A stretch of DNA of 64,000 bases from assembly GCA_033065855.1 (NCBI GenBank), contig JAVXUO010002897.1:124001-188000 (forward strand), in the 5' to 3' direction. Positions 1 through 10,763 of this stretch are shown here, piece by piece; the stretch's first letter is position 1; every line of letters starts with the position of its first letter. The notes beneath the pieces were generated by a model, which worked only from the letters and a program-made list of their open reading frames with translations, was not told the origin of the DNA and did not search any database. A program made the translations under genes and the position numbers. Origin of the DNA: Escallonia rubra (Eukaryota > Streptophyta > Magnoliopsida > Escalloniales > Escalloniaceae).

Positions 1-519
1 CAAAAAGCTGTTTGACACTCTGAATGCGGATCTGACCAGAGAAGTCCACGAACTTAAGGGTGTGGTAACTACCTTACAGAAAAAGCTTGAAGAGGTGGCC
101 CCGATGATTTCTACTAACCAGACGCGTCTAGATCCCAGCGACCTTCGTCTTAGACTGACCTCAAGGTCCAACTATGGTCGAAAGCATAAATCAGAGATTG
201 ATCCCAACTATCAACCAGAACAAGAAATCGAAAAATATGTCACCATAAGTGGATCATGTTTCCGGTACGGGATGTCAGTGGAGAACAGCACGAATTCTCC
301 TCCTGTTGTAGGCGGTAAAATTCGAGGTCGACGCTGCGCGAACCAAAGGCATTGTCCCCAAGGACGAATTCATGGCTCTACACGAAAAGTGCGTCCCCAA
401 GGGCGAACTTCTCGCAAAACTATCTCTGGGCCTTGCCTGGAGGTATTCACTCCCCCAAGGGAGGACTCAGGATACCCTATGTCCAAAACAATTGAGAAGG
501 CGAGACTTCCTCCTAATTT

Positions 520-1030
520 TTAGATGCCGCAGTGCGATTTATATGATGGGAGCGGAGACCCCGGAGAGCATGTTGATCAATTCCAAACAAATATGTTGTT
601 CCTCCAGGTCTCAGATGCCGTCATGTGCCGGGCATTCCCAACCACTTTGAGGAAAGCAACGCATGCGTGGTTTAAGTCTCTACGACCCAGGACCATCCAT
701 TACTTCGCCCAGCTGTCTGACTTGTTTCCGAACCATTTTGTCAGCAGCCGAACTCAGAGGAACACTTCAGCAACTCTCCCCCACGTGGTCCAGGAAAAGA
801 ACGAATCCTTGTCGCGCTATTTGGGACGCTTCAATGCGGCGACATTAGAAATAGATAACCTGGATGAGTCAATAAAGTACATAGCTTTTATACGCGGGCT
901 TCGTCCTACAACCAAGTTTGCATTTACGGTAAATAAGAGCCCCCCCGGAAGCATGAACGCCTTGTTGGATAAAGCCAACAAGTACATCCAGGCTGAGGAG
1001 TACTTAGAAACCCACAAAGGACACTGAGGG
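520..1030 (+). pseudogene. Gag region of the Tat-type fossil
   Basis: The translation matches the plant retrotransposon gag core. It opens with a YDGSGDPGEHVDQF-like motif, continues with a helical stretch containing HAWFKSL, and ends in a KANKYIQAEEYL-type motif. This family forms the particle shell of LTR elements. A basic linker follows, with a WYRYHNDHGYTTDKC segment near 1260-1310 typical of the gag-pol region of Tat elements. The upstream lead (from base 1) includes a short coiled-coil-like stretch. Part of a broken element. Confidence 0.75.
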
Positions 1031-1559
1031 GACAATGAGCAAGAGCAAGAAAAGAGAGCTCAAGAAGATAGTCTAAGAGGTGGACGGGGTTCTAAGCGTT
1101 CAAGAAGGGACGAAAGGCGCCCCAAATAAATGTTCGAGATGAAGAATCTGACGCCATTGACTATTAGACCATCGCAGATTCTCCATGAGATAAAGGATAA
1201 AGAAATACTAGAAAGACCAGGCATGATGAGATCGGCGCCCAGTCAGAGAGATAGGAATTTGTGGTACCGTTACCACAATGACCATGGCTATACTACCGAC
1301 AAGTGTGAATCGCTCAAGCGTGCAATAGAGGCTCTTATCAAACGCAGACACTTGCGAGGATATGTCAATCGAAGAAATAAAAAGAGGGAAGCCACTCCTT
1401 TAGCAGGAAGAGAAGAAGTGCAAGAAAATACGGGCGTCATCAATACTATCTTGGGAGGAATCGCCGCAGGAGGCTCTTATGGACAAGGATGAAAAGCTTA
1501 CGTAAGGGAAGTCCTCACAACTGTGAGACCGTCGACTAAAAATCAGAAGAAAGAACCGG

Positions 1560-4500
1560 CCCCAACAATATCCTTCTCTGATGACGATGTGAGAGAAACA
1601 AGAACACCTCATGACGACCCTCTGGTAGTTACACTTCGGGTGGGAAACTTCGACATGAAAAGAATCCTCGTAGATAATGGGAGCTCAGCGGAAGTACTTT
1701 TTTATGAGGCGTTTCAAAAAATGAACATCCCATCCGACCGCTTACAGAAGATAAATACGCTTCTATACGGTTTCTCTAACCACCCTGTTGCTTGCGAGGG
1801 AATTATTGCATTACCAGTGACTGTGGGTGCCCCTCCGACCCAAGCTAAGCTCATGCTAGATTTCGTGGTGGTACGCGTTCCTTCGGCCTATAATGCAATT
1901 TTGGGCCGAACAGCGTTAAACCAATTAAGGGCAGTGGTATCAACATAGCACATGAAAATGAAATTCCCCACGAAGAATGGAGTTGGGGAAGTCAAGGGAG
2001 ATCAGGTGGTGGCTCGGCAGTGCTACATGGTGTCATGCCGAAACAGAGCCAAAGAAACCCTCATGATTGAAGATCTGAGGGATGAGACCAAAGTTGAAAG
2101 AGGTAAGCCCGCTGAAGACCTCATTGATATCGAGCTATATCCAGGAAATCAAGAGAAAATAGTAAGGGTAGGGACAGGCTTGTCAGACGACCTCAAGCTC
2201 AAGCTTGTGGACTTATTACGAAGCTACTTAGATATCTTCACTTGGACGGCATCGGATATGCCCGGGATTGATCCGGAGGTGATCACCCATAAATTGAATA
2301 TGGACCCACTCAAGAAGCCGGTCAAGCAAAAAAAGAGGACGTTGCTCCAGAAAGACAGGTAAAAATCGAGGAAGAAGTTGACAAGTTGTTGGCAGCCGGA
2401 TTCATTAAAGATATATCATATCCTGATTGGATTGTCAATGTCGTGATGGTACCCAAGTTGAGAGACCGTTGGCGCATATGCATCGACTTCACTGACCTCA
2501 ACAAGGGCTGTCCAAAGGACAGTTACCCGCTACCACGAATTGATATATTGATTGATGCAACTTTGGGTCATGAGCTGTTGAGTTTTATGGATGCATATTC
2601 TGGTTACAACCAGATCAAGATGTGCATAGAAGATATTCCCAAAACCTCCTTTATTACAGAACGTGGATTATATTACTACAAAGTCATGCCTTTCGAACTC
2701 AAGAATGTGGGGGCAACTTATTAGCGCCTCGTCAACATGATCTTCCGCGATTCAATCGGGAAAAATATGGAAGTATACGTGGATGACATGCTGGTTAAGA
2801 GTGTAGAAGCGGAGGCTCATGTGAAAGACCTCAAAGAAACCTTTGACATCCTGAGAGCTTACAACATGAAGCTAAACCCACTCAAGTGTGCGTTTGGTGT
2901 AGCGTCAGGGAAGTTCTTAGGATTCATGGTATCTCAGCGGGATATCGAAGCCAACCCAGAGAAGATAGGCGTTATTCATGCCATGAAGTCGCCTAAGACA
3001 ATCAAGCAGGTTCAGGAGCTTACAGGAAGAGTGGCTTCTTTAGGAAGGTTCATGTCCAAATCAGCGGAAAAATGCCTTCCCTTTTTTAAGGCTATCAGGA
3101 AGGCGAAAGATTTTGAGTGGACTAAAGAATGCCAAAAATCGTTCGAAGAATTGAAGCATTATCTATCGTCCCCGCCGCTTCTTACAAAAACCAGTTACTG
3201 GTGAAGACTTGTTCTTATACTTATCGATTAGCGAAGTAGCGGTCAGCACGGTTTTAATCCGAGAAGAGGAAGGCAAGCAAAGACCTATTTATTATATGAA
3301 CAAGGTCTTACAAGACGTGGAGACGAGGTACCCTCGAATAGACAAGGTGGCCCTTGCCCTTGTCTCATCAGCGAGAAAACTGAGACCATACTTCCAGTCA
3401 CACACCATCGTTGTGTTGACTGACCAGCCATTGGGGAAAGTTCTCCAAAATCCTGATGCGTCGGGGAGATTGGTAAACTGGTCAGTGGAACTGGGTGAAT
3501 TTGACATCAAGTATCAACCCTGTACAGTAATTAAGGCTCAAGCCTTATCAGATTTTGTTGTTGAGTGCACAATACCGAAAAACCCCCCCGCAGTTGGTTC
3601 TTTCAGAAGTTTCGAATCCTTGGCTCCTTTATGTCGACGGCTCTTCCAAGGTAGGGAGTAGTGGAGCCGGGCTTATACTTATCAGCCCAGAGAAGTTCGT
3701 GATTGAGTATGCCCTCTGCTTCAATTTCCAGGCATCAAACAATGAAGCTGAGTACGAAGCGCTACTAGCAGGAATAAGATTGACACACTCTCTAAAAGTC
3801 GACTCTCTTTCCGTCCACAGCGATTCTCAATTAATTGTGAATCACATCTTGGGAGAGTACGGAGCGAAAGATGATAGAATGGCCATATATCTCCAGGTCG
3901 TGAAGACGGAAGCCGCTAACTTCAAGAATTTTGCCATCTGCCACATATCGCGAGACCAAAATGGCTAAGCAGACTCACTGTCAAGATTGACTTCCGAGGA
4001 CATTTCAGAGTTCTCCCGTGCAATATACATTGAGTTCCTCCAAGAAAGAAGTATCCAGCTCTCAAAGGAAGTGGATGTAGTAGAGTATGAACCGTGCTGG
4101 ATGGACCCAATTATTCAGTACCTCATCTCGAGAGCATTACCTTTACAACGAAGCGAAGCCCGTAATTTACGTGCTAAAGCTGCTCGGTTTGCTCTTGTAG
4201 ACGGGGTGCTATACAAGAAGTCTTTTAGCTTGCCGTACCTAAAATGCCTGAACCCTAAAGAGGCAGACTATGCGTTACAAGAGGTTTATGAAGGTATTTG
4301 CGGACAACACTTGGGTGGAAGAAATCTGGCGCACAAAATATTGAGGCAAGGCTACTATTGGCCAGGAATGTAGAAGGATGCGATTAAGTTCACGAAAAGA
4401 TGTGACAAATGTAAAAAATTCGCCCCACTCACGCATACACCGGTGGCGCCCCTAAGTATCTTAACTTTCCCAATTCCGTTTGCAATGTGGGGAATGGATA

Positions 4501-4600
4501 TTTTGGGCCCCTTTCCGATGGCTACCGGGAAAAGGCGATTTGTGATAGTCGCCATCGATTATTTCACCAAATGGACTGAGGCCGAATCATTGGCCACCAT
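1560..4600 (+). pseudogene. Pol region of the Tat-type fossil: protease, RT, two RNase H domains, integrase
   Basis: Protease: a VDNGSS motif near 1670, the plant gypsy variant of the retroviral aspartate site. RT: an FIKDISYPDWIVNVV stretch near 2400, DLNKGCPKDSYPLP near 2500, and the catalytic YVDDM near 2780. A gypsy-type RNase H follows. A second RNase H then shows YVDGSS near 3630 and a NNEAEYEALLAGI motif near 3750. Integrase: a zinc-binding region near 4280-4440 (HLGG, then CDKCKK) and the start of the catalytic core with MDILGPFP and DYFTKWTEAE near 4500-4580. Domain identity is clear. The region is broken and not expected to give active enzymes. Confidence 0.8.
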
Positions 4601-4801
4601 AACGGCTTCGAAGCCTTTTTACAAGAGGGGAAGAACATTCCCCTGTGCTCTCCTTCCTTTTCCCATTCGAAGCCTTTTGCAGCAGACCTAAAAAGTCACA
4701 TTTTGCACCTTCTCCTTTGCCAGTCATTTCTGTAAGAAAAAAAATCGAGTTAGATAACTTGTTCACAACAAGAAATGACAGAAATATATATAAACATGGC
4801 T

Positions 4802-5857
4802 TTAGACTCTACCTAGACTTGGATTCCTAGAAGACGACGTTCCTATCGCCAGTTCTTGAGTCTTTGGCTTCGAAACAATTCGAGGTTCTAAAACAGGAGT
4901 TGGAGGAACAGGCATAGCGGGGGCAGGAGGAAGGAGCCCCGCATGCTGCATCTCTTTATCTGTAAAGGGTTCATCAATATTGAGAACACCCCTCCTCTTT
5001 ATGTGATCAAGCAGTTTCTTTGTCATAGCATTGGGAGCCAAAAAGCCTTTCTTTTCATAATCTTTGCAGAAACCGTTCCACTTTCTTGGGAACTCCCATT
5101 TTCCGCTTGGTCGCTGAATGAAGAAGTATCGGGAGTGCCAACCTTTGTTGGATTTGGGACCCCCCCTTATCACTCTGATCAGGTTATGAATATAATACCA
5201 GCCAACACATTTGGCCACATTCTTTACAAAGCATACCTCAAGGTATAACCTCATGAAGTCATGGACCGTCACTGGATACCCTGAGGTCTGCACAAGGTAA
5301 ATCAAGCCAACTAGCTTCCTCCACCCGTTGGGCACAAGTTGACCTGGCGCCATTTTATAGTGGTTGAAAAAGGCGACGACAAATGGGTGCATTGGGATTC
5401 TATAGCCAGACCTAATCTGGCCTTCGTAGACACTTGTTTCCAAGTCCGTACCATAGTTGGCAGGCTCTTGAAGTGCAGGAACCCGAGCAGAGAAGGGAGG
5501 AGGCAAAGGACATTCTTCCAAAAGCTTGATTATGCTTTCTTTTGTCATCTTGTTCCTCTTCTCATCTGCGGCAAACCAAGTGTTTTCATCAAACTTATCT
5601 CCAGCTTCATCTTTGATTTCCCCAAGAGCATCTCTACGGGGAAACGAAGTGCTGGTTTGGGGAGTAGAAGTTCCTACTTGACTGTTATGAGTTGGAGTAC
5701 CTACTTGTGAGGATCTACTTTCTGAATAATTTTCTAAATCTTTTTCTGTGGAACTACTCGAAGGCGACGAAAAACTACTCGAAGTTGTTGAAGACATGTT
5801 CGTACAGAAGCTACGATATTGAGAGCCACTAAAAGGAAATAGATATGTGCCAAACAA
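4802..5857 (-). CDS. Antisense ORF of a Tat-type retrotransposon (putative gypsy-type transposon protein, Transposase_28-like)
   Basis: This is an uninterrupted 351-codon frame on the strand opposite to pol, between integrase and the tandem array. The N-terminal ~100 residues are Ser/Thr-rich and low-complexity. The core (about residues 110-270) has the pattern of the plant 'putative gypsy type transposon' family: RIPMHPFVVAFFNHYKMAPGQL, then GWRKLVGLIYL, then a WYYIHN region and a HSRYFFIQRPSGKW segment. The tail is Pro-rich. Extra antisense ORFs at this position are known in Tat elements; their function is not established. The ATG at 5857 gives the longest frame; an internal ATG about 20 codons later is an equally plausible start. 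A TATA-like box lies about 90 bp upstream. It is the only long open frame left in this fossil. Confidence 0.7.
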   Translation of the reverse strand: MFGTYLFPFSGSQYRSFCTNMSSTTSSSFSSPSSSSTEKDLENYSESRSSQVGTPTHNSQVGTSTPQTSTSFPRRDALGEIKDEAGDKFDENTWFAADEKRNKMTKESIIKLLEECPLPPPFSARVPALQEPANYGTDLETSVYEGQIRSGYRIPMHPFVVAFFNHYKMAPGQLVPNGWRKLVGLIYLVQTSGYPVTVHDFMRLYLEVCFVKNVAKCVGWYYIHNLIRVIRGGPKSNKGWHSRYFFIQRPSGKWEFPRKWNGFCKDYEKKGFLAPNAMTKKLLDHIKRRGVLNIDEPFTDKEMQHAGLLPPAPAMPVPPTPVLEPRIVSKPKTQELAIGTSSSRNPSLGRV

Positions 5858-5943
5858 GAAGAAAAGAAGAGAAACTTACTTGTTAAAGTTATGCCGAACA
5901 GAGTGAGAGTGAGTAGCAGGGGGCAAATGAAGAGATGAGCCCA

Positions 5944-5952
5944 AATTTATAG
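5944..5952 (-). promoter_or_regulatory. TATA-like box upstream of the antisense ORF
   Basis: On the minus strand this reads CTATAAATT, about 87-95 bp before the ATG at 5857, a normal distance for a plant core promoter with a short leader. No transcription data can be read from sequence, so the role is inferred. Confidence 0.4.
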
Positions 5953-6116
5953 AAGGGAGGTGAAATAACTTCCCCTACAAAGGCGGCAACATTTAAGACA
6001 CGTGTCTTGCGCGATTCCCGGAGCATTAAATTTTGAAATTTGAACTGTAATCGCCTTAGTTTTGGCGGCTAAAGGACCGTTACACCTAACACGTGGCAAC
6101 ACAATAATTGGTATAC

Positions 6117-6600
6117 TCCCGAACAGAGTTCCTGAGCAGAGTTCCCGAACAGACTGCCCGAGCAGGGTTCCCGATCAGAGCTCCAGACCAGGGTTCCCGA
6201 CTAGCACTCCCGAGCAGGGTTCCCGACCAGCGCTCCCGCAGGGTTCCCGAGCAGGGTTCCCGACCAGCGCTCCCGATCAGGGTTCCCGACCAGCGCTCCT
6301 GAGCAGGGTTCCCGACCAGAGCTCCTAAGCAGGGTTCCCAACCAGGGTTCCCGACCAGAGCTCCTAAGCAGGGTTCCCGACCAGAGCTGCCGAACAAGAG
6401 TTCCGACCAGGATGTCCGACCAGCAATCCCGACCAGAGCTCCCGACCAAGATGTCCGACAGATATCCCGACCAGGAAATCCGACCAGAGATCCCGACTAG
6501 AAGATCCGACCAGAGCTCCCGACCAGGAGTTCTTACCAGAGCTCCCGACCACATTTCCTGAGCATAATGTCCGACCAGGTCTCCCAACCAGATCTCCCTA
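6117..6600. repeat. Degenerate short-unit tandem array (minisatellite)
   Basis: About 480 bp of degenerate repeats, period roughly 15-21 bp, built on the phrase TTCCCGACCAG followed by AGCTCC or GCGCTCC. Units vary in length and sequence, and the right half drifts to GTCCGACCAG variants. Open frames across it on both strands are by-products of the period. It lies between the antisense ORF and the probable 3' LTR, where Tat elements often carry hypervariable tandem repeats. Confidence 0.85.
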
Positions 6601-6604
6601 GCAC

Positions 6605-7178
6605 ATACTTTTGAGTGTGGAATATTAAAAAAATTCCGCTGAATAACAGACAGGGGAATTTCATAGCTGAACTGCCTTCGGTCAGTCTTTTCACCATATG
6701 CCTTTAACTGTTCACTCGAAGGAACCGTCAAAGGTTGGAGGCATTATGATATAGCTAAATATATCCGCCCAACCAATTGATGACACGTGGCATGGTTGAC
6801 GTTGAGTGGACTAAGGAATCTGTATTGGGACAGATTCTAAGAGAGGTGATAGAAGCCGTTTAAGACTCAATTGCTAGAAGGAGAGTCCTAACATGGCTCT
6901 AATACGTGAAGGATCAGTCAGAAAAGAGTCCGAAAGAAGAAAGGAGTCTGGAAATGACCTATATAATGGGAAAATCCTCAGGTACACGAACAAGTTCACA
7001 CACAAGCACTCAGTGCATTTTCTGCTATTCAGAGTTCTACCCTAGTAGTGACGTTCTGACTTTAGCATCGGAGCCGCCTCTACCGGAACATCCCAGGTGG
7101 TCAGTCTGTGTTCTATTTTGCAGGCTCATTTCCTAGCTGTGGTCCGGATCAAGATTTAAGTAGTAACAACATCTAACA
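6605..7178 (+). mobile_element. Probable 3' LTR of the Tat-type element
   Basis: It lies directly after the tandem array. A TATA-like box (TATATAAT at 6960-6967) sits roughly two thirds along, and the region ends near a CTAACA at 7173-7178, compatible with a CA terminus. Both edges are estimates because the 5' LTR is outside the window and cannot be aligned. Confidence 0.35.
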
Positions 7179-7456
7179 GGCACTAGTGTGCTTTCATCAC
7201 CTCACATGATTGGAAGCCCAATGGGCCACATTCTGAGAAAACTAGCGTTGACTTTGGTGGCCCATAGAATAGTTTTTTGGGCTTGGAAGCCCTGGGAGAA
7301 CAAATGATGATGGCGTGGGAGGACTTCACTCCAGGACCTTGACATAAAGTAGCACCCAAACTTTCACCTGAAATGCCCCTCATTACTCATGAAAGCAATA
7401 ATTCCACATTTACTTTAGACACTGGTATGTAGTTTTCGTCTTTGTTTTCATTCAAG
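7179..7456. other. Short unassigned spacer between two retroelements
   Basis: No gene is seen. It contains a near repeat (AGACACTGGTAT at 7417-7428) of the LINE target site 40 bp further on. This is presumably the DNA into which the LINE inserted. Confidence 0.4.
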
Positions 7457-7786
7457 AAGACACTGGTGTACCAGTAAAACCTAGCAAAAGTTTTCTCTCT
7501 AGCTTCTCCTAGCAGTCCCCATCCTGTTTCCACTATTGCACCGGAATTTGCACTCACATATTTCATCCTCACCCTCCAATCAACCCACAGCATGAATCCC
7601 AGAGGAAAGTTCTTCAGCAACCTAAATCCTCATGACCCAATTTCCCTCTGACTTTTCCACCAACCTTTGCCTTGCAGCCTTCAATACGCAGCCTTCTATT
7701 TGCAGGTATATCTCAGCCTTTATTTTCCAACATTGAATAACCAATCATCAATTGCAAGTTGCCATTACTCCATCCTGCTGGTTACA

Positions 7787-10602
7787 ATGTTCCAACCGGA
7801 AGGCAACCTCAGAGAGGATAATCCTATAAACCTCAGATCTTGTCTTATTCCTCTAAATGAAGACCTGGTTAGATTAGCTCGTGTTGGGAAGGAATGCCTG
7901 CTCCTAGGGAAATTTCAAGATTACCGATTCTTCTCCCAAAGGAAAATCCAATCTCGGGTAAACGATTGTTGGGATCTTGATGGTCCGGTTATAGTAACCA
8001 AAGTACGCAATATCTTCCTGTTCGAGTTTGCTTCTAACTTTGATGCACACATTGTCCTCACGCACGGTCCTTGGAACTTCTTTGGAGCTCTTCTCCTGCT
8101 GAGACCATGGTTTCCTCATGTCATTTACAAAATGGTAAGGTTCCCCTCCGCAGACCTGTGGATGCAAGTTCACAATGTGCCCAATGACTGCTATCACTAT
8201 TATCTTGCGGAGAAAATTGGTCGAGCCGCAGGAATATTGCTAGCAATACACTGGTCAGACAGGCGCACCACATTTTCAGACTATTTTCGGATCAAGATCC
8301 GTATCTATGTTGATGACCCCTGCTTCCAGCCGTTTTGCTTCACCTTCTGGACGACATGGGAGTTCAACTCCTAAAGTGTACGTATGAAAGAGTGTTCACT
8401 GCGTGCTTTAGATGCGGACGAATTGGTCACGAAAATACTCAGTGTCAGTCTTCTATAGCTGAGGTAATTGAATCGCTTGCTCGGAGAACTAAGCATCTTC
8501 CTGGACCAAATCTCTACCCCACTTTCTTCGCAGCAGGGTACCCGTTATTTGCACAATCAATGTGAGCTCTCCCGAACTCGAACTGGAATTGCTCTTCGAG
8601 AATATCCATTTACAGGGACCATCTTGGAGTTCATCTCAACCAAACTTATGATGCCTACTCTCCTAACCCGACTCCACCTTCAAGCGATGACGACATTTTC
8701 ACAACGGCACCCAATTCCCCAGTGTCTGATACCGGAGACAACTCTGGAAATTCAAATGCCAACCATGATCCCGAACAACCTCACAATGCGTACCCAGGGG
8801 AAAATGCAGATATGGATGAAGATGAAGTTGTCGAAGCCAATACTCCGGAACATATTCAAGAGGAAAATGCCGCTTTCAATCAAGACATCCATATTGCTGA
8901 AATCATCGAAGCAGGCAATTTCGATGAAGTCCAGCAAATCTTTGAAATAGAAAATCAGGCTCTAAATATGGCTGACCTAATGGCGGATTTGGAACAATTA
9001 GACGCTAACCTCAACGGCGGTAACTGGAATAACGGGAACTGGAATGAAGAAAACATTTGGGAAGATGATTACGACATGGAAGAAGCCACTGAACCAGAGG
9101 AAATCAGTATAGGAGGCAGCCAAAGCAGCAACGAACCACCGCCGGAGGATACTGACGACGTTGAAACAACGTTCATGTCGCCGGAATCTTCATCTGAAAA
9201 TCTTTCTCAAGAACTAGTTGCTCACGCGCCGGGTTCACCTGACAACCCATCTCTGTCACCTATGATTACTACAACTACTTCCCCCAAAATATGGAGCTAT
9301 CTGGAAGCCACGTCATTACCTTTTCAGGAGGCCATACCATCTGAACTTCTCAAATCCTGGCCAAAATCCCCATCGCCATCCCTGGCAATCTTACCAACCG
9401 TTAGCGCTGAATCCAGCTCAAGAGCAAGTGATGAGATCTATTATGTGGTGGGAAACTCTCCTGAGCCTTCACATGAATATACAATCCAGAATATTAGGTC
9501 TCGTGAAATGGGCCTTTACATTTCGCCAAGCCAGCAGCCCATTTTGCAGTGCAAGTTGGCCCAGCTTATTTTAAGCCTCCCTGAAGATGGACTCAAGTTA
9601 CTAGCCCAGCAAGTGTTTTATGGATCCAGTCTCTTCTTCACTTACAGTCGGGAGCCCACTAAACTTCCAGACCATGAAACGGCAGCCCAAGTCCTTAGTC
9701 TCTTTCACCTTTTTTCGGCCCATGACTCCTTAAATACTCTTGGTACAAGCCCATCAACCAAAGACCCGTATCCTCACCTCATAAATAACTGGGAACAAAT
9801 GCTAAGTACTGAGTTCATTGCAAAGCCTGAAGAAGCTTCAAAACCTCTCCTGCACGTTGCCCTCTCTAATGCCACAGCTTCATCCAATACTTTCAATATG
9901 ACACCTGACAATCACCTTCTGCTAAGGCTAAAACAAGATATTACTCTCACAATAACCCAGCTCGCCCCCTCCTCTTGCAGCTTCCTGGATTTTGAAACTG
10001 CCACCTATAATGGTGTCGCCGCCTATCAAACGGTGGCACTTTATAGCCTATCTTTCCGTATGAAGATTAACGGAGGGTCTACTTTCACTGTTCCAGAATT
10101 TGATGGACTTTCAGAGGATGATACTGACCCCGATGAAGATCAAGTTTCCCATGCAGGTTATAATATGTCTTAGCAACTATCATGAATCAAAAGAGAAGAA
10201 GTGGAGAATGGGGCTAATCTTGAAGAGCCATATGGAAAGAAAAGGAAAATTAATGGCTTTGGTGATGACTCCCCTTATCCAGGTTCTTTATCCGTTCTCC
10301 CCTTAAAATCTTACAGTCATCTTGCCATGTTCTTTTTCCGTCTCCTGTTTATGCATGCTATAAGGAAACATAAGAGAAAATGGTGGCGTCTTGAGCATGA
10401 GGTTCCACCTGTTAGGTTTGCTAGAAAGAAATTGTGCTTTCATTCCTGCGTAGAAAATTCTAAGCCCCCACTGGTTCGCCATCCCGATTCTACTTATTTT
10501 CGACCTCCCTCAATCATATCATCTCTCGTCCCTTTTGTCAAAAGAAGAAAATTCTCTTCTAATGATCTTCTGCCGTCTCCCACGGTCTTATCGGAAAATT
10601 GA
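7787..10602 (+). pseudogene. LINE ORF1 (gag-like, DUF4283 plus CCHC zinc knuckle)
   Basis: The start at 7787 (MFQPEGNLRED) is preferred over the upstream ATG at 7667, which adds a non-conserved leader. Residues ~20-190 match the DUF4283 RNA-binding-like domain (RSCLIPLNEDLVRLARVG, later GPWNFFGALLLLRPW). A CX2CX4HX4C knuckle lies at 8404-8445. A long acidic and Ser/Pro-rich C-terminal region follows. Breaks: a frameshift near 8350-8374, a TGA at 8563-8565, a TAG at 10171-10173, and a TGA about 10 bp later. The same frame then continues open to 10602 with a basic tail. ORF1 proteins of plant L1s bind the element RNA; this copy cannot make the full product. Confidence 0.75.
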
Positions 10603-10763
10603 GAACTTCTTGACAGCCTATGCTCAGAAGTATTCTTTTCAAAAAAGAAGAAGAGATCGTTGATTGAGCGTGAGAACCCTTTCTGTTTGTTCCTAGTCTC
10701 TGATCCCATTTCATACTTTTCGAGGGTTTCGGGTGTTGCCCCTTCGCAACCCCTTCACCCTCA

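Larger units (their letters stand above)
1..7178 (+). mobile_element. Ty3/gypsy LTR retrotransposon, Tat lineage, broken fossil (5' end outside window)
   Basis: Parts in order: gag (about 520-1030), aspartic protease (about 1620-1930), reverse transcriptase (about 2370-2960), a first RNase H (about 3200-3550), a second archaeal-type RNase H (about 3610-3960), integrase (about 4270-4600), an antisense ORF (4802-5857), a short-unit tandem array (6117-6600) and a probable 3' LTR. The double RNase H, the antisense ORF between pol and the 3' LTR, and the tandem array before the LTR are known marks of the Tat lineage; the lineage call rests on them. The 5' LTR lies outside the window. The coding part is broken, with roughly ten breaks, so this is an old non-autonomous copy. 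The 3' boundary near 7178 is an estimate. Confidence 0.85.

Noticed and set aside
6117-6600. Regular repeats considered as a CRISPR-like array
   Set aside because: No constant repeat/unique spacer pattern; degenerate short units in a plant retroelement.
7417-7428. AGACACTGGTAT considered as the LINE's 5' target-site copy
   Set aside because: The match to the 3' copy is shorter (10 bp) than that of 7457-7469 (13 bp), so the latter was chosen.
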